Assembly (NCBI GenBank): GCA_902777275.1
Contig: CACYTI010000006.1
Coordinates: forward strand, 45,267 to 109,266
Direction: 5' to 3'
Source: an uncultured Ruminococcus sp.
GTDB lineage: Bacteria > Bacillota > Clostridia > Oscillospirales > Acutalibacteraceae
Length of the DNA: 64,000 nucleotides
Part shown: one piece after another, positions 8,513 through 17,677 of the stretch
Layout: every line of letters starts with the position of its first letter
Numbering within the stretch: the first letter of the stretch is position 1
The notes under the pieces: generated by a model
Told to the model about the DNA's origin: nothing
The model's database searches: none
Seen by the model: only the letters and a program-made list of their open reading frames with translations
Made by a program: the position numbers and the translations under genes

Positions 8513-8721
8513 CAATCCATCCGCGGTCGGCTAATCCGGCAGCTTGAATCTGCACCCGATCCGCGCTTCAAACGTTTAGCAAAAACTTTACCGTTATTCC
8601 CGCGTTATGACGCGGCGTTAACGGAAGGGTATCTTTATATGGCACTTTCCAAAGCCGCCGAAAGCGCCCACCGGCGCCCGCGTTATATGTTGATTAATAT
8701 GTTCATTTCCTCGGGATTGTA

Positions 8722-8745
8722 GGGGCGCACCCGCGTGTGCGCCCT
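8722..8745. repeat. GC-rich REP-like hairpin
   Basis: GGGCGCAC at 8723-8730 pairs with GTGCGCCC at 8737-8744, inside TAGGGGCGCACC. Short TAGGGGCG-type hairpins of this form are commonly dispersed in intergenic regions of Clostridia. There is no T run, so it is not an obvious terminator. Confidence 0.5.
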
Positions 8746-8841
8746 TGCACCGATGTTGTTTTTACGTCCGGTTGCCGATAGGAAACAGAACGTATAATTC
8801 AGCGCACAAGGATAACATTATAAAGGTTTCTGAATCAGAAC

Positions 8842-8969
8842 GGTGTAGGGTTGTGTATAGTTGAAGGGTTTTTACAATTGTACTTACAAAAAAATTAATT
8901 CTATAAATGAATATATAAAAAAATAGAGGGTTTATAGAAAATGCCTCAAACCCTACACCACCCTACACC
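8842..8969. repeat. Palindromic repeat block, copy 1
   Basis: Begins with GGTGTAGGGTTGTGTA and ends with TACACCACCCTACACC, its approximate inverse. The AT-rich interior contains a GGGTTTATAGAAAA stretch shared with copy 2. The ends carry repeated TGTAGGGT / ACCCTACA units. Confidence 0.6.
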
Positions 8970-8997
8970 GCAAATTTCTTTATTGGAATAATGCATA

Positions 8998-9117
8998 GTT
9001 ATGCAGGGTATGCAGGGTTTTTTCTATTGTTGTGTATAGAAAATATAATTCTATTAAAGAATATAAAAAATATAAAGGGTTTATAGAAAACGCCCCAAAC
9101 CCTGCACAACCCTGCAT
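8998..9117. repeat. Palindromic repeat block, copy 2
   Basis: Same architecture as copy 1 but with TGCAGGGT / ACCCTGCA units at the ends and the same interior GGGTTTATAGAAAA stretch. The coordinated change from TGTAGGGT to TGCAGGGT at both ends suggests that pairing of the ends is maintained. Confidence 0.6.
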
Positions 9118-9214
9118 AAATTATCCGATTGTCAACTGTCGGTTGAAATGTCAGCCTGTTGAATTATGCAAAATTGTGCAAATTGTGCAAACTCTCCTGT
9201 TATCAAAAAACCTC

Positions 9215-9243
9215 TTGCAAAGTGGGGATTTCTTTGCTATAAT
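9215..9243 (+). promoter_or_regulatory. SigA-type promoter of the 9276 gene and dusB
   Basis: TTGCAA at 9215-9220 and TATAAT at 9238-9243 are separated by 17 bases, about 30 bases before the start codon at 9276. Confidence 0.7.
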
Positions 9244-9275
9244 ACAAGTTAATATGTTTGATTCGAGGTGACGGA

Positions 9276-9833
9276 ATGTTACGCAAAACAGTAAAGATTC
9301 TATTGCCCGTGCTTTTGGCGGCGGTTTTCTTCTCGTCTATGTTCACCCTTAAGGTCGGCGCTGAGTCGCAGAGCGACGGAGGAAGCTATATCAGAGATTT
9401 TATTTCCGACCTGTTAGACTTCGATGATGACAACGACCCCGTTGAAACTGCTCCGGTATATACTGAGCCTGAGCCTGAGCCGCCTACCGAAAATACAACG
9501 CCCTCCTTCACCGATCCCGAGCCGACGCGTCCGACGGAAACCGTTCCCGTGCCGACAGAGACCGTGCCTCCCGAGACCGAGGAGCCCTATTACCCGGAGG
9601 AAGAAACCGAGTCTCCGCGCGACGAATACGCTCAGCTCCTTGAAGAAGCCGAGGAGCCGACAGGCATGAACTCCGTAAAAATGGACAAGTCTGTCAGCAA
9701 TAAGGCGTACACCACCGATAACATGGCGGGGATCGTGTCATGGATCTGCGTAGGTGTGGGACTTATCGTTGTAGCCGTAATGCTCATAACCACAAAGATT
9801 ACCGGCAGACGCTCCTCTCAGAGGGAAATATGA
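9276..9833 (+). CDS. Membrane-anchored extracytoplasmic protein with acidic, Pro/Thr-rich stalk
   Basis: I do not recognise the family. The 185-residue product has an N-terminal signal sequence or anchor (LLPVLLAAVFFSSMFTL), then about 100 residues dominated by Pro, Thr and Glu (runs such as TEPEPEPPTENT and PTETVPPETEEP). A hydrophobic C-terminal segment (GIVSWICVGVGLIVVAVMLI) and a basic tail ([13 protein letters not shown]) follow. This suggests a protein with an extended external stalk held in the membrane. The ATG at 9276 follows GAGGTG at 9265-9270; a TTG 18 bases earlier is less likely. Its stop overlaps the start of dusB (ATGA), so the two genes are probably co-transcribed, although no functional link is evident. 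Confidence 0.7.
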   Translation: MLRKTVKILLPVLLAAVFFSSMFTLKVGAESQSDGGSYIRDFISDLLDFDDDNDPVETAPVYTEPEPEPPTENTTPSFTDPEPTRPTETVPVPTETVPPETEEPYYPEEETESPRDEYAQLLEEAEEPTGMNSVKMDKSVSNKAYTTDNMAGIVSWICVGVGLIVVAVMLITTKITGRRSSQREI

Positions 9834-10801
9834 AAACCGATTCGATCGGCGGAGTAGTTTTAAAATCGAGAGCGCTGCTTGCGCCGATGGCGGGAGTGAC
9901 TGACCGCGCTTACCGCGAGCTCTGCATGAGCATGGGCGCAGGCGGCTGCGTCAGCGAAATGGTCAGCTCAAAGGCGCTTTCGTTCGGCAGCAAAAAAAGC
10001 GAGGAGCTTATGGACATCTCGTCCGCCGAGCGTCCATGCGCCGTTCAAATATTCGGCGACGACCCCGAATGCATGGCTGATGCGGCGCTGTCCGCCATGA
10101 AAAACTCTCCCGATATAATTGATATCAACATGGGCTGTCCCGCGCCTAAAATCAGCGGAAACGGCAGCGGCTGCGCGCTTATGAAAACTCCTGAGTTGTG
10201 CGGAGAAATCACCGCCAGGGTCGTGAGAGCTGTCGGCGTGCCCGTCACCGTTAAAATCCGCAAGGGCTGGGACGACTTTACCGTTAACGCCGTTGAGGTT
10301 GCAAAAATCTGCGAGCAGGCGGGCGCTTCGGCTGTGACTGTCCACGGCAGGACGCGTCAGCAGTATTATAAGCCGCCGGTGGATTACGAATTGATCCGCG
10401 CGGTGAAGCAAAGCGTTTCAATTCCTGTTGTTGCCAACGGTGACATTGACAGCGCGAAAAAAGCGAGACAGGTTTTGGATTTTACGGGCTGTGACTTTGT
10501 AATGATAGGCAGGGCAAGCCTTGGGGATCCGTGGCTGTTCACGCGGATAAACTCATTTCTGCAAGACCCTGCCGCGCCGCTTTACTATCCCGGCCTGGAA
10601 GAAAAGCTCGAAACGATGATTGCTCATGTGGCGAAAATGGTCGAATACAAGGGCGAGTACATAGCGATGAGACAGGCGCGAAAGCTTGTTCCGGGCTACT
10701 TTAAGGGAATCAGAGGAGCCGCCGCGCTGCGCGGAGAGGCGGGAAAAATAGAAACAATGGAGGATTTGATTCGTTTAAAGAATAAAGCCCTGCGTTTGTA
10801 A
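9830..10801 (+). CDS. dusB: tRNA-dihydrouridine synthase
   Basis: This FMN enzyme reduces specific uridines in the tRNA D-loop to dihydrouridine. The 323-residue protein shows the family hallmarks: [14 protein letters not shown] near the N terminus, [20 protein letters not shown] with the catalytic cysteine, [26 protein letters not shown], and VVANGDIDS followed by [13 protein letters not shown] for FMN phosphate binding. The C-terminal helical domain is present. GAGGGA at 9821-9826 supports ATG 9830, which overlaps the stop of the preceding membrane-protein gene. The DusB subgroup is favoured by the NGDI and GRASLGDPW motifs, but the precise target uridine cannot be read from sequence. Confidence 0.92.
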   Translation: MKTDSIGGVVLKSRALLAPMAGVTDRAYRELCMSMGAGGCVSEMVSSKALSFGSKKSEELMDISSAERPCAVQIFGDDPECMADAALSAMKNSPDIIDINMGCPAPKISGNGSGCALMKTPELCGEITARVVRAVGVPVTVKIRKGWDDFTVNAVEVAKICEQAGASAVTVHGRTRQQYYKPPVDYELIRAVKQSVSIPVVANGDIDSAKKARQVLDFTGCDFVMIGRASLGDPWLFTRINSFLQDPAAPLYYPGLEEKLETMIAHVAKMVEYKGEYIAMRQARKLVPGYFKGIRGAAALRGEAGKIETMEDLIRLKNKALRL

Positions 10802-10836
10802 TAAATAACTGTATCATTTATGCGCCGGAATCTGCG

Positions 10837-10851
10837 TGTAAATGGTTTACA
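10837..10851. promoter_or_regulatory. Perfect dyad upstream of glyA
   Basis: TGTAAA-tgg-TTTACA, a perfect 6-base inverted repeat with a 3-base centre, lies 63 bases before the glyA start. It is a candidate operator; it resembles but does not fit the CcpA cre consensus. Confidence 0.4.
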
Positions 10852-10914
10852 TATATATCTACACAAGAACACATGGAAAAAGGAAATCAAGTACAGAAAA
10901 AGGGGAATTTTAAA

Positions 10915-12171
10915 ATGAGTGAATTGACAAATATCGCGTCGCTTGAGTATCTCAAGGAGTACGATCCCGCTGTCGGCGAGGCTATGGACAGCGAGTTGAA
11001 AAGACAGCGCCGCAATCTTGAGCTTATCGCAAGCGAAAACATTGTCACACCTGCGGTAATGGCGGCTATGGGCAGCCACCTCACCAATAAATACGCTGAG
11101 GGCTATCCCGGCAAGCGTTACTACGGCGGCTGCGAGTGCGTAGACGTTGTAGAGGAGATCGCCCGTCAGCGCGCCTGCGAGCTTTTCGGAGCGGAGCACG
11201 CAAACGTTCAGCCCCACTCGGGCGCTCAGGCTAACATGGCGGTTTACTTTGCCATGCTTAATCCCGGAGATACCGTTATGGGTATGAACCTCAACGAGGG
11301 CGGACACCTTACACACGGCTCACCCGTGAATATGTCGGGTAAATACTTTAACTTTGTTCCTTACGGAGTTGACAGCGTCACTCACCGCATAGACTACGAC
11401 AGAGTCCTTGAAATCGCGAGGGAATGCAAGCCCAAGCTTATCGTTGCGGGCGCTTCGGCATACCCCAGAATCATTGATTTCGCGCGTCTCAGGTCAATTG
11501 CCGACGAGGTTGGCGCGTATCTCATGGTAGATATGGCGCACATCGCGGGTCTTGTGGCGGCAGGAGTTCATCCCAACCCCGTTCCTTACTGCGAGTTTGT
11601 CACCACAACCACTCACAAAACCCTTCGCGGACCGCGCGGCGGCATGATCCTCTGCCGCAAGGAGTTCGCAAAGCAGATCGACAAGGCGATTTTCCCCGGT
11701 ACACAGGGCGGTCCTCTGATGCACACTATTGCGGCTAAGGCTGTTTGCTTCGGCGAGGCGCTCAAGCCCGAATTCAAGGAATACGGCGCAAAGGTCGTTT
11801 CCAACTGTAAGGCGCTTGCCAACGGTCTTATCAAGCGCGGCTGCAAGCTTGTATCGGGCGGTACCGACAACCACGTTCTGCTTCTTGATCTCCGCGACTC
11901 CGACGTTACGGGCAAGGAGCTTGAGGCACGTCTTGACGACTGCTACATCACCGTGAACAAGAACACCATTCCCGGCGAGCCGCGTTCACCGTTTGTAACA
12001 AGCGGCGTGCGTATCGGTACAGCGGCTGTGACCACGCGCGGACTTAACGAGGACGACATGGATCTCATCGCCGAATACATCACCATGGTGCTCAACGACT
12101 ATGAAAACAGCAAAGACACCGTAAGAGCGGGCGTAGAAGCTATCTGCAAAAAGTATCCGCTTTACGAATAA
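10915..12171 (+). CDS. glyA: Serine hydroxymethyltransferase
   Basis: This PLP enzyme converts serine and tetrahydrofolate to glycine and 5,10-methylene-tetrahydrofolate, the main source of one-carbon units. The 418-residue protein is full length for the family, with [27 protein letters not shown], the [15 protein letters not shown] phosphate-binding stretch, [13 protein letters not shown], and the PLP lysine in [14 protein letters not shown]. An AAAGGGGA ribosome site ends about 8 bases before ATG 10915; an upstream in-frame ATG at 10873 lacks one. Its methylene-THF product feeds ThyX, encoded about 32 kb away. A perfect dyad lies upstream. Confidence 0.96.
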   Translation: MSELTNIASLEYLKEYDPAVGEAMDSELKRQRRNLELIASENIVTPAVMAAMGSHLTNKYAEGYPGKRYYGGCECVDVVEEIARQRACELFGAEHANVQPHSGAQANMAVYFAMLNPGDTVMGMNLNEGGHLTHGSPVNMSGKYFNFVPYGVDSVTHRIDYDRVLEIARECKPKLIVAGASAYPRIIDFARLRSIADEVGAYLMVDMAHIAGLVAAGVHPNPVPYCEFVTTTTHKTLRGPRGGMILCRKEFAKQIDKAIFPGTQGGPLMHTIAAKAVCFGEALKPEFKEYGAKVVSNCKALANGLIKRGCKLVSGGTDNHVLLLDLRDSDVTGKELEARLDDCYITVNKNTIPGEPRSPFVTSGVRIGTAAVTTRGLNEDDMDLIAEYITMVLNDYENSKDTVRAGVEAICKKYPLYE

Positions 12172-12229
12172 CGTAAGTATTAAAAGGGCTGTCCTAAGTG
12201 GCAGTCCTTTAAACAATAAGGGTGAAATT

Positions 12230-13492
12230 ATGAAAACACCATTGGCAGACCGTTTCAGACCACGGACGCTTGACGATATAGTGGGGCAGAGTCACCTGAT
12301 CGCTGAGGGAAAGCCGCTTCGCAGGATTATAGAGAGCGGCGAAATACCCAACCTGATATTTTACGGACCTTCGGGAGTTGGCAAGACAACGCTCGCGACG
12401 TATATCGCGGGCAAGACCAAAAAGACTCTGCGCAAGCTGAACGGCACCACAGCCTCCACCTCAGATATCAAGGATATTGTTTCTCAGTTAAACACCTTTT
12501 CAGGACTTAACGGAATATTGCTCTATCTCGATGAAATCCAGTATTTTAACAAGAAGCAGCAGCAAACCCTGCTCGAATTCATAGAAAACGGCAGCATAAC
12601 CCTTATAGCCTCCACCACCGAGAACCCGTATTTTTATGTTTACAACGCGATACTCAGCCGCTCAACAGTGTTCGAGTTTAAGAATGTCGAGCCGCCGGAA
12701 ATCGAAAAGGCTGTGCGCCGCGCGGCAAAGCTGCTTGAAGAGGAGCAGGATATACAAATCGAAATCGGCGACGATTGTGTCAGAAAAATCGCTGTCGGCT
12801 GCGGGGGAGACGTCAGAAAAGCGATGAACGCGCTTGAGCTGTCGGTGATCGCGGCAGACCGTGACGGCAAACGTCGAGTTGTCACGGGTGAAATCGTCGA
12901 AGGGCTTGTTCAGCGGAGCGCGGTGCGATATGACCGCGAGGGAGACGAGCACTACGACATTGTTTCCGCCTATCAGAAGAGTATGCGCGGAAGCGACCCG
13001 AACGCAGCTCTTCACTACCTCGCAAGACTTCTTGAGGCGGGCGACCTTCCCTCGGCTTGCCGCAGGCTGATGGTCTGTGCCTGTGAGGACGTCGGGCTTG
13101 CCTATCCCCAAATCATACCTATTGTAAAGTCATGCGTCGATATAGCGCAGGCTGTCGGACTTCCCGAGGCGCGGATTCCGCTTGCCGACGCTGTTATAAT
13201 GGTTTGCAGCGCGCCGAAATCCAACTCGGGCGAGCAGGCGATAGACGCAGCCATTTCGGACGTCCGCCGCGGAAATACGGGAGGTATACCCCGTCAGCTC
13301 CAAAACAAGCATTATGACGGCGCGGACGCGAAAATCAAAGGTCAGCATTACCTTTATCCGCACGACTACCCAAACCACTACATACAACAGCAGTATTTGC
13401 CCGACGCGATTAAGGACAGAATTTACTACCACGCGGGCGATAACAAAAACGAACAGGCCTTCAAGGCGTATTGGGATAAAATAAAAAAATAG
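12230..13492 (+). CDS. rarA: Replication-associated recombination ATPase RarA/MgsA
   Basis: RarA is a clamp-loader-like AAA+ ATPase acting at stalled replication forks. The 420-residue protein begins with PLADRFRPRTLDDIVGQSHL, has Walker A GPSGVGKTT, Walker B LYLDEIQ and sensor 1 STTENPYF. It continues into the SSB-binding and tetramerisation region ending with QQYLPDAIKDRIYY and a basic tail, as expected for full-length RarA. It lies 58 bases after glyA; the gap holds an imperfect hairpin (AAAGGGCTG/CAGTCCTTT) without a T run. GGGTGAAATT precedes the start. Assignment is secure. Confidence 0.93.
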   Translation: MKTPLADRFRPRTLDDIVGQSHLIAEGKPLRRIIESGEIPNLIFYGPSGVGKTTLATYIAGKTKKTLRKLNGTTASTSDIKDIVSQLNTFSGLNGILLYLDEIQYFNKKQQQTLLEFIENGSITLIASTTENPYFYVYNAILSRSTVFEFKNVEPPEIEKAVRRAAKLLEEEQDIQIEIGDDCVRKIAVGCGGDVRKAMNALELSVIAADRDGKRRVVTGEIVEGLVQRSAVRYDREGDEHYDIVSAYQKSMRGSDPNAALHYLARLLEAGDLPSACRRLMVCACEDVGLAYPQIIPIVKSCVDIAQAVGLPEARIPLADAVIMVCSAPKSNSGEQAIDAAISDVRRGNTGGIPRQLQNKHYDGADAKIKGQHYLYPHDYPNHYIQQQYLPDAIKDRIYYHAGDNKNEQAFKAYWDKIKK

Positions 13493-13501
13493 CAAACATC
13501 A

Positions 13502-13541
13502 AAAAAGCAGGGTACGGACAAAGCCGAACCCTGTTTTTAAT
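13502..13541. terminator. Bidirectional terminator between rarA and pckA
   Basis: AAAAAAGCAGGGT-a-CGG pairs with CCG-a-ACCCTGTTTTTAATT; T-rich on each strand, it sits between convergent genes. Confidence 0.85.
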
Positions 13542-13548
13542 TATATTA

Positions 13549-15162
13549 TTATAACTGAGGACCTGCCGGAACAAGCGCCTTGCCTGCCTCGTTGGTTGTG
13601 TATTTGTTGAAGTTCTTGATGAATCTCTGAGCCAGATCCTTAGCCTTTTCGTCCCATTCAGCGGGATTTGCGTAGGTGTCTCTGGGATCGAGAATACCGG
13701 TGTCAACTCCCTCAAGCTCGGTGGGAACCTCAAGGTTGAAGTAAGGGATCTTCTTTGTGGGGGCATCCTTGATCGCTCCTCCGAGGATCGCGTCGATAAT
13801 GCCGCGTGTGTCCTTGATAGTGATTCTCTTGCCCGTGCCGTTCCAGCCGGTGTTTACGAGGTACGCCTTTGCGCCGCTCTTTTCCATTCTCTTAACAAGC
13901 TCCTCGGCGTACTTGGTGGGGTGAAGTTCGAGGAAAGCCTGACCGAAGCAGGCGGAGAAGGTGGGAGTGGGCTCGGTGATACCGCGCTCTGTTCCCGCAA
14001 GCTTTGCGGTGAAGCCCGAGAGGAAGTAGTACTGAGTCTGCTCGGGGGTGAGGATAGAAACGGGAGGAAGAACTCCGAAAGCGTCAGCCGAAAGGAAAAT
14101 AACATTTTCAGCGGCGGGACCCGAGGAAATATTGTTGACTTTCTTTACGATCTTCTCGATGTGCTCAATGGGATAAGAAACGCGGGTGTTCTCGGTTACG
14201 CTCTTGTCGGCAAAGTCGATGGAGCTGTCCTCGTTAACGGTGACGTTTTCAAGCAGAGCGTTTCTCTTGATGGCGTTGTAGATGTCGGGCTCGCTCTCCT
14301 TGTCAAGACCGATCACCTTCGCGTAGCAGCCGCCTTCAAAATTGAAAACGCCGTTGTCGTCCCAGCCGTGCTCATCGTCGCCGATAAGCAGTCTCTTGGG
14401 GTCGGTTGAAAGGGTGGTTTTGCCCGTGCCGGACAGACCGAAGAAGATAGCGGTGTTCTCGCCGTTCATATCGGTGTTGGCGGAGCAGTGCATTGAGGCG
14501 ATTCCCTGAAGCGGCAGGAAGTAGTTCATCATCGAGAACATACCCTTCTTCATCTCGCCGCCGTACCAGGTGTTGAGAATGACCTGCTCGCGACTCGAAA
14601 CATTAAAGAGAACCGCTGTCTCGGAGTTGAGTCCGAGCTCCTTGTAGTTTTCAACCTTTGCCTTTGAAGCGGTGTAAACGATGAAGTTCGGCTCATATGT
14701 TTCAAGCTCCTCGTCGGTGGGGATGATGAACATATTCTTAACAAAGTGAGCCTGCCATGCGACCTCCATAATGAAGCGCACTGCCATACGGGTATCCTTG
14801 TTAGCGCCGCAGTAGGTGTCTACAACGTAGAGCTTTTTGCCCGAAAGCTCTTCAAGAGCGAGCTTCTTGCAGGTGTCCCACGCCTCCTGAGTTGCGGGGT
14901 GGTTGTCGTTGGGATAGTCGGGAGTGGTCCACCAAACGGTATCCTTGCTCTTTTCATCCATTACAATAAATTTGTCTTTGGGTGAACGACCCGTGTAAAC
15001 GCCTGTCATAACGTTAACGGCGCCTAATTCGGTGAGCTGACCTTTATCGTAGCCCTCAAGAGCGGGATCCATCTCGTCCTCGAAAAGCTGCTCGTAAGAA
15101 GGATTGTAAATGATCTCCTTTACGTCCTGAATGCCGTATTTGGTTAAATCGGGTTTTGCCAT
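13549..15162 (-). CDS. pckA: ATP-dependent phosphoenolpyruvate carboxykinase
   Basis: This enzyme interconverts oxaloacetate plus ATP with PEP, CO2 and ADP. In rumen-type anaerobes it often runs towards oxaloacetate to feed succinate formation. The 537-residue protein has the signature kinase-1 motif ([13 protein letters not shown]), [49 protein letters not shown] and the adenine-binding [11 protein letters not shown]. The start at 15162 ([10 protein letters not shown]) follows AAGAGGAA; a longer reading frame to 15231 would begin inside the promoter. It is monocistronic, with its own promoter and a shared terminator. The direction of flux cannot be read from sequence. Confidence 0.96.
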   Translation of the reverse strand: MAKPDLTKYGIQDVKEIIYNPSYEQLFEDEMDPALEGYDKGQLTELGAVNVMTGVYTGRSPKDKFIVMDEKSKDTVWWTTPDYPNDNHPATQEAWDTCKKLALEELSGKKLYVVDTYCGANKDTRMAVRFIMEVAWQAHFVKNMFIIPTDEELETYEPNFIVYTASKAKVENYKELGLNSETAVLFNVSSREQVILNTWYGGEMKKGMFSMMNYFLPLQGIASMHCSANTDMNGENTAIFFGLSGTGKTTLSTDPKRLLIGDDEHGWDDNGVFNFEGGCYAKVIGLDKESEPDIYNAIKRNALLENVTVNEDSSIDFADKSVTENTRVSYPIEHIEKIVKKVNNISSGPAAENVIFLSADAFGVLPPVSILTPEQTQYYFLSGFTAKLAGTERGITEPTPTFSACFGQAFLELHPTKYAEELVKRMEKSGAKAYLVNTGWNGTGKRITIKDTRGIIDAILGGAIKDAPTKKIPYFNLEVPTELEGVDTGILDPRDTYANPAEWDEKAKDLAQRFIKNFNKYTTNEAGKALVPAGPQL

Positions 15163-15201
15163 AGATGATTCCTCTTTTCTGTGAGTTATTTGTACAAGTA
15201 T

Positions 15202-15231
15202 ATAATACCATAGCATAAAGCTCGTTGTCAA
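15202..15231 (-). promoter_or_regulatory. SigA-type promoter of pckA
   Basis: On the minus strand TTGACA (15231-15226) and TATTAT (15207-15202) are separated by 18 bases, about 40 bases upstream of the start codon. Confidence 0.7.
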
Positions 15232-15696
15232 TATTGCCCCGTTTACAAATAAAACTGTAAAAATGCAGTTTTTTCAGCGAATTCTTTCAAAAATAAGCAG
15301 ATTTTAAGGAGTGTTGCCTGACAAAAGCCGTGATTTTGAAGCGAAAGAGTTTTTTGCTGTCATTTTTTGAAAAAAGAATTTTAAATTTCCGAAACGAATC
15401 GAAAGAAAAAAGTGTTGTTATAAAAAGTATAGTTTTCAAACTAATACAAATAGTCTCTCCGCAGCAAATGAAGTGAGAGATTTGAGCATTCTTTTAAGGT
15501 AGCGCTGATTTATTCACGCCTTGCGGTCGGGCAAGCTGACGGAAAATCCGACTGCACAATTTGCATATCCAAATCAGTCTTTGCGTCCTTATAATTTCCA
15601 AACGCGCATAAGCACGAAATCTGCACGACATTAAATTATTATAGATTTCCTTAACAAACGCTGAACGATTCTACTGTGGAAATTTATCCGTTGTCA
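15232..15696. other. Intergenic region upstream of pckA
   Basis: About 465 bases with no supportable gene. The right-hand part holds copy B of the dispersed repeat (15586-15656); the rest is AT-rich and I see no further signal in it. Confidence 0.5.
15586..15656 (+). repeat. Dispersed intergenic repeat, copy B
   Basis: Aligns with the reverse complement of 2651-2723 over about 70 bases, sharing GCGCATAAGCACG and the following AATTATTA stretch. Both copies lie in non-coding DNA. Confidence 0.55.
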
Positions 15697-16512
15697 TCAG
15701 CTATCGGGCGTCAAGCGAATAACAACTAACTCCCTCGGATTTTTGAATCGCGGCATTGCCACAGTGTTGGAGCAGCCCGCCGAGACAACTATGCGGTCTT
15801 CAAACAGCCCTCCGTCATATTTCGGGAACAGACCGCTGCCTGAGGAAAACAGACCCTTTCCGAACAGGCGTATCTGACCGCCGTGATTGTGTCCCGAAAG
15901 CGTTAAGTCGATGTCATTTTTGGGCACAATCTTGTCGAAGTATTCGGGATGATGACACAGCAGCAGCTTAAAGCCGTGCTTCTCAGAAAAGCTTTGCAGC
16001 CAATCAGTGTCGGGCACAGAGGAAAGACCGCCAATCAATAATTTGCAGCCGCCGACAGTAAGCTGAGTGTCGGCATTGTCGAGCAGGACAGCCCCGCTTT
16101 CTCGAATCACGGCGTGATCCTCGTCCTCAAGCTTGCCCTCATGGTTGCCGAGACTCATAACCGTGGGAGCGATTTCGGGAGCGCCTTTTATAAAGCGATA
16201 GGCGTTTTTGATGTCGGGGCGGTTGTGCCTGCCCAAAACGAATACAAAAAACCAATTTACATAATACGCGGCTTCGATTATTGCTTTCCGCAGAAAATTA
16301 TTGCTCTTTGAAATGACGGTGTTTTCCGCAATATGATACCTTTCAAGCGTATCGCCCGAAACCGCGATCAAATCGGGCTTTACTTGTCTGAGCAGCTCAA
16401 GAAACTCGTCTCCGTTCCGCTCGTGCAGGTCGGAAACGTGCGCGATCGTGAGAGGCTTATCAAGCTTTGATGACTTGACAGTATATTCGGTTATCACAGC
16501 CTTTTTCGACAT
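15697..16512 (-). CDS. Calcineurin-like metallophosphoesterase
   Basis: A 271-residue member of the calcineurin-like phosphoesterase superfamily, closest in layout to YkuE/YaeI-type enzymes. The five metal-ligand motifs are visible in order: HVSDLHE (D-x-H), AVSGDTLER (G-D), LGNHEGK (G-N-H-E), LCHHPEY and SGHNHGGQIRLFG. A hydrophobic segment of about residues 91-101 (NWFFVFVLG) interrupts the N-terminal half and may allow membrane association. Relatives include phosphatases acting on lipid head groups, but the substrate here is unknown. No operon partner is obvious; the neighbouring amidohydrolase gene is on the same strand but about 350 bases away. Confidence 0.85.
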   Translation of the reverse strand: MSKKAVITEYTVKSSKLDKPLTIAHVSDLHERNGDEFLELLRQVKPDLIAVSGDTLERYHIAENTVISKSNNFLRKAIIEAAYYVNWFFVFVLGRHNRPDIKNAYRFIKGAPEIAPTVMSLGNHEGKLEDEDHAVIRESGAVLLDNADTQLTVGGCKLLIGGLSSVPDTDWLQSFSEKHGFKLLLCHHPEYFDKIVPKNDIDLTLSGHNHGGQIRLFGKGLFSSGSGLFPKYDGGLFEDRIVVSAGCSNTVAMPRFKNPRELVVIRLTPDS

Positions 16513-16864
16513 ATGACTTCGCTCCGCTAAAGTTTAATTGAATAATTAAAAAAATATTAAGGGAAATTTTAGGTTCCCATAAAAATATTTTACCGATATT
16601 TCCCAAAAAAGTCAACCCTTACGCAGCAACGAGCGGCGGCAGGCTTTTTATATTCATCTTCATATTCATATTGGCTAAATTCGCTAAGCGTTCGGCAGCG
16701 TTCGCTAAAAAACGAGCGGTCAGGTTATATCTTTCTGACCGGTCGTTATGCGTGGATATTTGAAAAACCGGGGAGCCGTTTGACGTGAAGCTGCGCACGA
16801 GAGAGGAAAAAATAGTTCCTGACACTTTTTGCACGATTCGCGACTTAAAAGGAAGCTTGTTTTT
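16513..16864. other. Intergenic region with palindromic elements
   Basis: 352 bases between two minus-strand genes. It contains GGGAA...TTCCC (16561-16578), which resembles part of the dispersed repeat family, a strong hairpin (16711-16747), and repeated TTCGCTAA words near 16678-16709. A 71-codon reading frame on the minus strand covers the hairpin but lacks a convincing start site, so it is not called as a gene. Confidence 0.5.
16711..16747. repeat. Strong intergenic hairpin
   Basis: AACGAGCGGTCAG pairs with CTGACCGGTCGTT with a single mismatch around an 11-base loop. There is no T run on either side, which argues against a simple terminator. Confidence 0.6.
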
Positions 16865-17677
16865 TTACAGCGGAATACGGAATAGCTTTTTTGCGTTTTT
16901 GTACATCAGATTATCGTAATCCTCCGTGGATATCAGGTTTTTAAGCTCGTTGAAATACTGCTGATACAGCGAGCGGTCTCCGCTTTTGTTGTGCGCGAGG
17001 GTGTCCTTTCCGTCTATGGGATTGTCGGTGCCGAACAGCATTTTTCCGCTGCCGTACATCCTGATCGCCTCAAGAGTGGTTTTGAGCGGGACCCATGTGG
17101 TGTCGCCGTACAGATTGGGCAGCTTTCCGAGCAAATCGAGAGCCGCCGAGTTATCCGTTCCCAAATCCATATGCACCATGACAAAGTTTGTCTCGGGGTG
17201 ACGCAGAGCGGCGTTGTACAGGTGAGCGGACATAGCTTCCTCACAGCCGCCCGTGTGCGACACAATGGGCAGATCAAATTTCGCCGCGAGCCTGTAAACG
17301 GGTTCGAGCCGCTCGTCGTCGGGAGCGGTGCGCGAGTGGAACGGGTGAAGCTTCAAGCCGAAAATGATATCCCTGTTCTCTTTGATAAGCGATATAAACT
17401 CACTGTCGGGAAGCTCGCTCGCAATTTTGAGCCACGGCAGAACGCCAAACTTTCCGGGAGCCATACGTGCTGCCGCTATGGTTTCTCTGAGCAGCAGGCT
17501 CTGCGGCTTTTGGTATTCGGGCGGTATGGGGTTTCCCTGATGATCGAACTCCACCGCCTCAATGTTGCTTATCAATGAAAAGTCAATGCCGTAGCGCTCC
17601 ATAGAATAGAGCAGGTTTTCAACGGGCATATAAAAAGGGGGGATTATTCCTATATGGGTATGTGTGTCAATTATCAT
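16865..17677 (-). CDS. Metal-dependent amidohydrolase (TIM-barrel)
   Basis: A 270-residue member of the amidohydrolase superfamily. The first residues MIIDTHTHIG carry the H-x-H metal site. The barrel continues with IFGLKLHPFHSR, the PIVSHTGG histidine, VMVHMDLG and the terminal metal-ligand aspartate in LFGTDNPIDG. These are the expected ligands for an amidohydrolase-2-type hydrolase or decarboxylase. The start at 17677 is chosen because a clear GGAAGGAG lies just upstream; an in-frame ATG at 17779 would add 34 residues of poor quality. The substrate is unknown and neighbours give no clue. Confidence 0.8.
   Translation of the reverse strand: MIIDTHTHIGIIPPFYMPVENLLYSMERYGIDFSLISNIEAVEFDHQGNPIPPEYQKPQSLLLRETIAAARMAPGKFGVLPWLKIASELPDSEFISLIKENRDIIFGLKLHPFHSRTAPDDERLEPVYRLAAKFDLPIVSHTGGCEEAMSAHLYNAALRHPETNFVMVHMDLGTDNSAALDLLGKLPNLYGDTTWVPLKTTLEAIRMYGSGKMLFGTDNPIDGKDTLAHNKSGDRSLYQQYFNELKNLISTEDYDNLMYKNAKKLFRIPL

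Larger units (their letters stand above)
8513..9275. other. Long intergenic region rich in repeats
   Basis: About 760 bases without a convincing gene. It contains a GC-rich hairpin (8722-8745), two related 120-base palindromic blocks (8842-8969 and 8998-9117) and the promoter of the downstream gene (9215-9243). A 79-codon reading frame across the second block has biased, lysine- and asparagine-rich content and no ribosome site, and is not called. Confidence 0.6.

Noticed and set aside
9032-9271. 79-codon reading frame in the second palindromic block
   Set aside because: No ribosome site, repeat-derived composition, and it runs over the promoter of the next gene.
12180-12215. Terminator between glyA and rarA
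   Set aside because: The hairpin AAAGGGCTG/CAGTCCTTT is not followed by a T run; the two genes may be co-transcribed.
16619-16834. 71-codon minus-strand frame in the intergenic hairpin region
   Set aside because: It covers a strong hairpin, lacks a convincing ribosome site and has no recognisable domain; more likely part of a repeat.
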